IMG/VR virus record: IMGVR_UViG_3300023301_000001 | Span: 1-53,470 of that record | DNA from: a virus | Strand: one strand, 5' to 3' | Length of the DNA: 53,470 nt | Shown here: piece by piece, positions 48,740 to 53,470 of the stretch | How positions within the stretch are numbered: position 1 is the first letter of the stretch | Layout: the number at the start of each line of letters is the position of its first letter | Made by a program: the position numbers and the translations under genes | Notes under the pieces: generated by a model | The model's database searches: none | Seen by the model: the letters and a program-made list of their open reading frames with translations, nothing else | Told to the model about the DNA's origin: nothing

Positions 48740-49432
48740 ATGGCTGAGAGTTCATATCCGTTTGATAATGCGAACACGACAGAGACCCAATACTCAGAAT
48801 TGTTCAAGAGGCTTCAGGATTCTGGCGTGTGGGCCGGAAGCGACGTTGATGAACTCAAGGTCACTCCGGACACCGGCCTAGCGCTCACCGTCAATCCTGG
48901 TTTTGGATACGTTCGCGGGCACGTGTACATCAATGATGCCGCTCTGAGCGTCGCGGTCGACGCGGGCGGGGCCAACCCCCGAATCGACTTGATCATCCTC
49001 CGGCTGGACCCCACGGCAAACTCGGTCATCGCGACGGTCCTGAAGGGCTCGCCGCTCGCCTCGCCGGTCGCTCCGGCTCTCACACAGACTGACGCGGGAA
49101 TCTATGAGATGGAGTTGGCCCGCGTCGCGGTCGCGGCCTCGGCGGCTTCTATCTCGGCGGGAGACATCACCGACCGCCGACCCTACATGGGAACCGCTAA
49201 CGGCTTCTGGACCACCTCGCGCCGCCCGGCCTCGCCGAGGCTCGGCAAGCAGGGCTTCAACGTCACGCTCGGTTACTCAGAGGAGTGGGACGGGACGGCA
49301 TGGAAGCCAGCCGGTCAGCCTGACGCAATCGACGCGACCACGCTCAACGGCCGCAAGATCTATGACGGGACCGTCGCGCCTACCGCAGCATTCGGGAATG
49401 ACGGCGATTTGTTCGCGGTTTGGCAGGCGTAG
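48740..49432 (+). CDS. Minor tail / baseplate-type fibre protein, 230 aa
   Basis: Begins with YPFDNANTTETQYSELFKRL, then LKVTPDTGLALTVNPGFGYVRG and NPRIDLIILRLDPTANSVIATV, a pattern common in actinophage tail proteins that mount fibres. The end KIYDGTVAPTAAFGNDGDLFAVW is a typical fibre tail. TACAAT at 48710-48715 upstream is a good -10 box, so it may have its own promoter. GGAAGGAGCGAATC ribosome site. Confidence 0.75.
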   Translation: MAESSYPFDNANTTETQYSELFKRLQDSGVWAGSDVDELKVTPDTGLALTVNPGFGYVRGHVYINDAALSVAVDAGGANPRIDLIILRLDPTANSVIATVLKGSPLASPVAPALTQTDAGIYEMELARVAVAASAASISAGDITDRRPYMGTANGFWTTSRRPASPRLGKQGFNVTLGYSEEWDGTAWKPAGQPDAIDATTLNGRKIYDGTVAPTAAFGNDGDLFAVWQA

Positions 49433-49435
49433 CCC

Positions 49436-49558
49436 ATGACCCTATTCTCTGACCAATACAACGGGAGCAGGCCATATCGGCTTGATCTGATTGTCACTCG
49501 GGCCGCGCGTCGTGCGGGTCTTGACGCGCACGCAGGACTAGGAACGGTGGCTGTCTGA
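49436..49558 (+). CDS. Small tail-region protein, 40 aa
   Basis: ATG 49436 follows the previous stop by three bases; its TGA overlaps the next ATG (TGATG). Product MTLFSDQYNGSRPYRLDLIV... basic, no family recognised. Accepted mainly on coupling geometry. Confidence 0.5.
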   Translation: MTLFSDQYNGSRPYRLDLIVTRAARRAGLDAHAGLGTVAV

Positions 49559-51222
49559 TGGCTGATGCTTCAACTGGCGCGGGCGGCACTCTCCGCCTTA
49601 ATGTAAGCGAGTCCTCACCGAATGTTGCGGCTAACACGTCTGTTGTGTCGTGGTGGCTGTATCTGATTGAGGACAATACGAGTTGGTACTCCTCGTTTAA
49701 CGGTTCGGTCGTAGGAAACTCTGTTGTTGTTGATGGCTCAACTAAGTGGTCTGGGTCATTTTCATTCGACTGGCGAACGGCTAGTTATAAGTCGACGCTT
49801 ATTGATTCAGGCTCAACGACGGTCACCCACGACGCTGACGGCACGAAGTCGCTGAATGTGGTCGGCAACATGGGCAACACGGGCACGTCTGGTGCTGGTG
49901 GTCCCACGAGCGTGACGGTCAGCATGGTGCTGCCTCGCATTACTCAAAAGCCAAGCACGCCAGCGGCATCTACTGAATCTGCGGTAACGGGAAGCGGGTT
50001 CACGCTCGCCTGGCCAGACCCGGCAGATTGGGGTGGCGATAACACAAGCGACTTCCTGGTGCAAGTATCAACATCGGCAACATTCGCATCGGCTGTTGAG
50101 CAATATTCTGTCATCGGCAACACGCTAACTCTCGGGAGCCGCTCTCCAAATACGGCATACTATGAGCGGCATTATGCGGCGAATGAAGCGGGCGCTTCCG
50201 GCTGGTCCCCGACAAACACGATCACGACGCCGATTGTTGCACCGGCAACGCCGGTCAGCGCCTCTGCTAGCGGCATTAGCAGTAGTGGCGCTACCCTATC
50301 TCTGCCAGATCCTACAAGTTGGGGCGGAGAGGATACAAGCCAATTTGATGTTCTAGTCTCCACGAGTTCGGCATTCACAGGGGCCACTCCGGTATCCGTA
50401 ACTGGAAACACAAAAGCACTTTCAGGACTTGCTACCGCCACCCGGCATTACTTCAAACACCGCGCCAAGAACTCTGCCGGGCCGGGTGGATACTCGGTGG
50501 CGCAATCATTCGTGACAAGTATCGCCACGCCGAGCGCTCCGGGCGCTCCGATCATCTCCGGGGTCTCGGGAACCTCGGCGCGAGCCGACTGGGCAGACCC
50601 GGCTGACTGGGGCGGTGAAAACACGAGCCAGTTTGACCTCCTACTTGCGACTAACGCCGGGATGACCTCGCCAACCGTCATCCCGCAAGGAGACAACGAC
50701 CACACATGGACCGGCATGACTCCCGGCGACCAATACTGGGCGTCGGTCAAAGCCAAGAATGCTGCGGGCTCCGGCCCGGCATCCGTCGTGACGGGACCGT
50801 TCACGATGCTGGACTTCCCGAGCGCTCCGCAGAATCCCGTTGTGTCAAATCTCCGGGCCAAGTCTGTGACGCTTGCCGTGGACGCTCCGGCCTCCAATGG
50901 CGGCGCTACAATCACCGCCTATCGGCTCCAGATCGCTACCGATGCCGCCTTCACGGCTCTGGTCTACAACGCCACCTCCGCGTCGCTCTTGCGGGCGGTC
51001 TCGGGCCTTGATCCTTCTACAGGGTACTTCTACAGGATCGCCGCCATCAACTCGGTCGGCACAGGCGCTTATGTGGATGGAACGTTCACAACCAAGAGTG
51101 CCGCTGTGATCCAAAAGACATCGGCGGTCAAGGAGATCTCGGACATCTACATCCAGAAGTCCGGAACCCCAAAACTGGTTACGCGGCTGCTCACCAAGAG
51201 CGGCGGAGCGTGGCGAGACTAA
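49558..51222 (+). CDS. Minor tail protein with fibronectin type III repeats
   Basis: 554 residues. The N-terminal ~125 residues are Ser/Thr-rich and beta (SVVSWWLYLIEDNTSWYSSF... STTVTHDADGTKSLNVVG), like a jelly-roll tail domain. Four FN3-type units follow. Three share a DPxxWGGxNTSxF element (WPDPADWGGDNTSDF, LPDPTSWGGEDTSQF, WADPADWGGENTSQF) and are tandem duplicates. The last is SNGGATITAYRLQIATDAAF. The C-terminus (IQKTSAVKEISDIYIQKSG) may anchor it. Phage FN3 domains bind surface carbohydrate. The 5' part is more AT-rich than the rest. Confidence 0.85.
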   Translation: MADASTGAGGTLRLNVSESSPNVAANTSVVSWWLYLIEDNTSWYSSFNGSVVGNSVVVDGSTKWSGSFSFDWRTASYKSTLIDSGSTTVTHDADGTKSLNVVGNMGNTGTSGAGGPTSVTVSMVLPRITQKPSTPAASTESAVTGSGFTLAWPDPADWGGDNTSDFLVQVSTSATFASAVEQYSVIGNTLTLGSRSPNTAYYERHYAANEAGASGWSPTNTITTPIVAPATPVSASASGISSSGATLSLPDPTSWGGEDTSQFDVLVSTSSAFTGATPVSVTGNTKALSGLATATRHYFKHRAKNSAGPGGYSVAQSFVTSIATPSAPGAPIISGVSGTSARADWADPADWGGENTSQFDLLLATNAGMTSPTVIPQGDNDHTWTGMTPGDQYWASVKAKNAAGSGPASVVTGPFTMLDFPSAPQNPVVSNLRAKSVTLAVDAPASNGGATITAYRLQIATDAAFTALVYNATSASLLRAVSGLDPSTGYFYRIAAINSVGTGAYVDGTFTTKSAAVIQKTSAVKEISDIYIQKSGTPKLVTRLLTKSGGAWRD

Positions 51223-51235
51223 CAAGGAGGATCGC

Positions 51236-52240
51236 ATGTCAGATTGGATGCCCGGGGCTGTCAAGAAGCCCATCACCAAGCACTACCGGGCGCGCACCGG
51301 AGGAGCGCGAGTCAATGCGCAGATTGACCACATCGCAGTCTCCAACGCCGACTCGCTGTATGGCTTCTTCTCAGGAGCCGGAGTTTGCGCACACATGTAT
51401 GTCCGGCGCTCGGGAGTCATCGAGCAGTACATGCCCGCTTGGTCCAAGTCCAAGAGCGAGCGCGTGGGAAACAACAGGACCTTCTCAGTGGAGACCCAAG
51501 GCGGATTTGGCCAGGAGCCGTGGACCCCGCAGCAGGTCAAGTCGCTCGCCGCTATCGCGAGGTGGATGCATGATGACCACTCGGTCCCGCTCTCGCTGAT
51601 GGCGAACTCGCACACCCACACAGCCGGTATTGGCTACCACCGACTAGGCATTGACGGGAACTTCCCGCACGATGCTCTGTTTGGCGGTCGCCAGGAGCGC
51701 GGTGGCGGCGAGTCGTGGTCATTTTCACGCGGCAAGACCTGCCCCGATAACTCCGCGCGACCGGCTGACAGCGTGTCACGTATCGCGCAGATGCCCGAGA
51801 TCATCGCCTTGGCTATTGAAGGGCATGTTGGATTCCCGCCGACCAATCCTGGCACGCCGAGCGTTCCGGGTGGATACGGCTTGGACCTTGACGGGTGGTG
51901 GGGATCGCTCACAACGTTCGCTCTCCAGGATTACCTCTCCACAGAGGAGGATGGCGTTGTCTCTCGCCAGGGCCGCGTGAACCGAGCAAGGAACCCGGGA
52001 TTGACATCCGGTTGGGACTGGACCGGGAGGTTCTGGGACAATGGTTCGCTGGTCATCCGGGCTCTCCAGAGCCACCTCCTGAGCAAGGGTTTCAGCCCGG
52101 GCCGGATCGACGGCAGAATTGGCCCGAACACCATCCGGGCTCTCCAGAGGTATCTCGGCACAAATGCTGATGGAGAACTTTGGGACCAATCTCCCGCAAT
52201 CGCCGCGCTGCAAGCACGACTCAACGCGGCAACCCTATAA
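51236..52240 (+). CDS. Endolysin: N-acetylmuramoyl-L-alanine amidase with peptidoglycan-binding repeats
   Basis: 334 residues. Amidase_2/PGRP domain 1-200: HIAVSNADSLYGFFSG (zinc His), SVETQGGFGQEPWT, the IGYHRLGIDG region and GKTCPDNSA (zinc Cys). Two PG_binding_1-like repeats follow: LDGWWGSLTTFALQDYL near 220 and SPGRIDGRIGPNTIRALQRYL near 290. It cuts the bond between muramic acid and the stem peptide. Strong AAGGAGGATCGC ribosome site; small membrane proteins follow. No separate mycolyl esterase (LysB) is present, which argues against a mycolate-walled host. Confidence 0.93.
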   Translation: MSDWMPGAVKKPITKHYRARTGGARVNAQIDHIAVSNADSLYGFFSGAGVCAHMYVRRSGVIEQYMPAWSKSKSERVGNNRTFSVETQGGFGQEPWTPQQVKSLAAIARWMHDDHSVPLSLMANSHTHTAGIGYHRLGIDGNFPHDALFGGRQERGGGESWSFSRGKTCPDNSARPADSVSRIAQMPEIIALAIEGHVGFPPTNPGTPSVPGGYGLDLDGWWGSLTTFALQDYLSTEEDGVVSRQGRVNRARNPGLTSGWDWTGRFWDNGSLVIRALQSHLLSKGFSPGRIDGRIGPNTIRALQRYLGTNADGELWDQSPAIAALQARLNAATL

Positions 52241-52257
52241 GAAGAGAAGGGAACGAC

Positions 52258-52461
52258 ATGACAGCACCAATCCAGGGCGAGTACAAGCCCATCATCCCGC
52301 CCATCGTTCGCACGGTGGTCTACTATCTCGGAGTTGCTGCGGGCGCGGTCGGCATCGTCCTCGTGGGCAATCCTACGGTGGCACGGGTAGCACTTGCCAT
52401 CGGCTTCATCGCCGGATCTCTCGGCGTGGCCTACCGGCCCACCAAGGCTGTAGCGAAGTAA
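52258..52461 (+). CDS. Holin candidate, 67 aa
   Basis: ATG 52258 after AAGAGAAGGGAACGAC. Two transmembrane segments, VRTVVYYLGVAAGAVGIVLV and VARVALAIGFIAGSLGVAY, short polar ends and a Lys tail. Size, topology and position right after the endolysin fit a class II holin. Confidence 0.75.
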   Translation: MTAPIQGEYKPIIPPIVRTVVYYLGVAAGAVGIVLVGNPTVARVALAIGFIAGSLGVAYRPTKAVAK

Positions 52462-52538
52462 CCGGATGCCGGGTTGTCGATGGTCGCTACGGTGGTCACC
52501 GAGAGCCCGGCTCCTTACTGCCAGAAAGGAATGAGCGC

Positions 52539-52943
52539 ATGACCGAGCCCGACCCTAACGCTGTGCCGCTCCGCGAGTATGTGGAGGCCATGCTCCGCCA
52601 GCGGGACAAGCATATTGATCAGGCTATCCAAGCAGCGGCTATCGCAACAACAAAGGCTGAGGCTGCTACTGAGAGACGGTTTGAGGGCGTCAACGAGTTC
52701 CGGGCGGCGCTCAGCGACCTCGCAGCGCTACAGGTTCCGCGCGCTGAGTTCACACTCGCGCTTAGCCAAATCAATTCTAAGATCGAAGACCTCAAGATTG
52801 CCACCGATACCAAAATCTCTGACCTCCGAGGATCGAACCGGGCCGGAGCCTCAGCCCTGTGGGGGTACATCGTCGGCGCAGGCGGCTTCCTCTCGACAAT
52901 CATCACCGTCGTGGTCTTACTCTCTCGGAGCGGAGCGAACTGA
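52539..52943 (+). CDS. Coiled-coil membrane protein of the lysis module (XhlA-like), 134 aa
   Basis: ATG 52539 with AAAGGA upstream. Residues 1-100 are charged and helical (REYVEAMLRQRDKHIDQAIQAAAIATTKAEAAT...; FTLALSQINSKIEDLKI). One C-terminal transmembrane segment follows (LWGYIVGAGGFLSTIITVVVLL). This matches XhlA-type haemolysin/holin partner proteins. The 77 bases between 52462 and 52538 show no gene. Confidence 0.7.
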   Translation: MTEPDPNAVPLREYVEAMLRQRDKHIDQAIQAAAIATTKAEAATERRFEGVNEFRAALSDLAALQVPRAEFTLALSQINSKIEDLKIATDTKISDLRGSNRAGASALWGYIVGAGGFLSTIITVVVLLSRSGAN

Positions 52944-53092
52944 TGCCTGAGTCTGTCATGCTTGTAGTGCTGGGTGGCCTGTTTGGGTTCCTCCTCGGCA
53001 AGACTCTCGACGCGGCTCCGAGGTGGGCGACGTGGGCGGTGCTTGCCGCGTTCGTGGTCCTGGCCATCATCACTTTCAGGCCTACCATGTAG
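52943..53092 (+). CDS. Small two-segment membrane protein, 49 aa
   Basis: TGATG overlap. VMLVVLGGLFGFLLGKTL and WATWAVLAAFVVLAIITF are two transmembrane segments. Third membrane protein of the lysis module, possibly a holin partner or antiholin; no family recognised. Confidence 0.65.
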   Translation: MPESVMLVVLGGLFGFLLGKTLDAAPRWATWAVLAAFVVLAIITFRPTM

Positions 53093-53102
53093 CGTCCCGA
53101 TT

Positions 53103-53157
53103 TTGCAATCTCCAGAAGATGTTGTAACGTAGTTCATAGGAGCCCGGGCGGTCCGGG
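53103..53157 (+). promoter_or_regulatory. TTGCAA-N16-TAnnnT promoter and leader, copy D
   Basis: TTGCAA at 53103-53108, spacer TCTCCAGAAGATGTTG (identical to copy A), TAACGT at 53125-53130. Leader hairpin CCCGG (53143-53147) with CCGGG (53153-53157). The ribosome site GAGAGGATGAA precedes ATG 53172. It drives the first gene of the early block across the circle join. Confidence 0.78.
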
Positions 53158-53171
53158 ACCGAGAGGATGAA

Positions 53172-53360
53172 ATGGACGATTTCACCGAAGAATATGATGA
53201 ACTGGATGATGCTCCTTGCTGCTCAATCTGCGACGGCGTAGGTCACGGATACCCGGGCGGAGGACCTTGCCCCTTGGAGAACCGTGGCGCCTGGGACTCC
53301 TTCCGCGATGAAGAGGCCGAGCGCGAGGCCCTGATGGCGTTTGGTCCGGAGGGATTCTGA
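53172..53360 (+). CDS. Small acidic zinc-binding-type protein, 62 aa
   Basis: MDDFTEEYDELDDAPCCSICDGVGHGYPGGGPCPLE: CxxC with a glycine-rich turn, like one half of a DnaJ zinc ribbon and related to CRRCGGSG of the next protein. No family recognised. Its TGA overlaps the ATG of the gene that crosses the join. Confidence 0.7.
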   Translation: MDDFTEEYDELDDAPCCSICDGVGHGYPGGGPCPLENRGAWDSFRDEEAEREALMAFGPEGF

Positions 53361-53470
53361 TGCCCGGCTACTTTCACTCAGATCTGAACTTGATCACCTT
53401 TGAGCAGGTGGGTGAGTATGAGTACCCCACCACCGACTTCCCGAACAAGCCTCAGGTGTTCTTCATCGGA
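53360..53470 (+). CDS. 5' end of the zinc-ribbon/OB-like gene (continues at base 1)
   Basis: ATG at 53360 (TGATG overlap with the preceding gene) opens the frame MPGYFHSDLNLITFEQVG, which continues without break into 1-828 once the 105-base overlap is collapsed. The full gene is about 311 codons. Confidence 0.88.
   Translation, partial: MPGYFHSDLNLITFEQVGEYEYPTTDFPNKPQVFFIG
53366..53470. repeat. Right copy of 105-bp terminal redundancy
   Basis: Identical to bases 1-105. Collapsing the two copies closes the molecule into a circle of about 53,365 bp and completes one gene, so the window covers the whole genome. Confidence 0.95.

Noticed and set aside
1-53470. tRNA genes, integrase, repressor, attachment sites
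   Set aside because: I looked for cloverleaf-like intergenic stretches and for recombinase or repressor motifs and saw none. Gaps are short and explained by promoters, hairpins or the repeat modules. A tRNA scan could overturn this for tRNAs.
53366-53470. True direct terminal repeat used for packaging
   Set aside because: The repeat falls within a coding sequence and is short; phage terminal repeats are usually longer and intergenic. An assembly overlap of a circular map is simpler.

Overview
The window is one almost complete double-stranded DNA tailed-phage genome with siphovirus gene order. The last 105 bases (53366-53470) repeat the first 105, so the unique sequence is about 53,365 bp and the molecule assembled as a circle; one gene (start 53360, end 828) runs across the join. 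The host is probably a high-GC actinobacterium. This is inferred from G/C-ended codons, ATG/GTG/TTG starts with AGGAGG-type ribosome sites, promoters with a TAnnnT -10 box, and a tail and lysis gene set like those of actinobacteriophages. Every gene I can support lies on the + strand, mostly in chains with 1-4 base ATGA/GTGA/TGATG overlaps. I see no integrase, excisionase, ParA or recognisable repressor, so a virulent lifestyle is likely.

Layout. (1) 53172-6909: small zinc proteins, an SNF2-type helicase, a histone-H1-like protein, and a recombination set made of a Cas4-like Fe-S nuclease, a Sak4-like ATPase and an SSB-like protein with a SAP segment and acidic run. (2) 6910-7425: noncoding control region with helically phased ACACAAT repeats, a TTC-triplet tract and a TATATA promoter candidate. 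(3) 7426-21639: DNA replication and nucleotide metabolism. This holds a primase fused to an MCM-like AAA+ helicase, a glycosylase-like protein, an FAD-type Rossmann protein, a HAD phosphatase, a DNA methyltransferase, ThyX, a small DnaN-like clamp, a DUF1599/MazG-like protein, an HNH endonuclease and DnaE. The dnaE reading frame is interrupted by an in-frame TGA and later by a frame change. (4) 21640-29301: many small accessory genes, several under near-identical promoter-leader cassettes, plus a RuvC-like resolvase and a DUF2786 protein. (5) 29302-29730: a second copy of the phased-repeat control region. (6) 29731-49558: a JAMM-like protein, terminase, a 19-residue microprotein, portal, MuF-like protein, scaffold, decoration protein, capsid, connectors, tail tube, tail chaperones with a frame change, tape measure and tail-tip proteins. 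(7) 49558-53092: fibronectin-III tail protein, amidase endolysin and three small membrane proteins.

How it works together. The phage brings its own primase-helicase, replicative polymerase and clamp plus recombination proteins, but no clamp loader that I can see, so it probably uses the host loader. ThyX, the HAD enzyme and the DUF1599-like protein point to control of the nucleotide pool. The two duplicated control regions sit in front of the replication block and the virion block, which suggests one trans-acting factor drives or times both.

Most noteworthy: the duplicated phased-repeat modules at 7091-7250 and 29411-29565; the dnaE gene carrying an extra TGACAT at 18569-18574, in an AT-rich 5' segment beside the HNH gene; and the repeated TTGCAA-N16-TAnnnT leader cassettes. 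All functions are read from motifs by eye; no database search was run.
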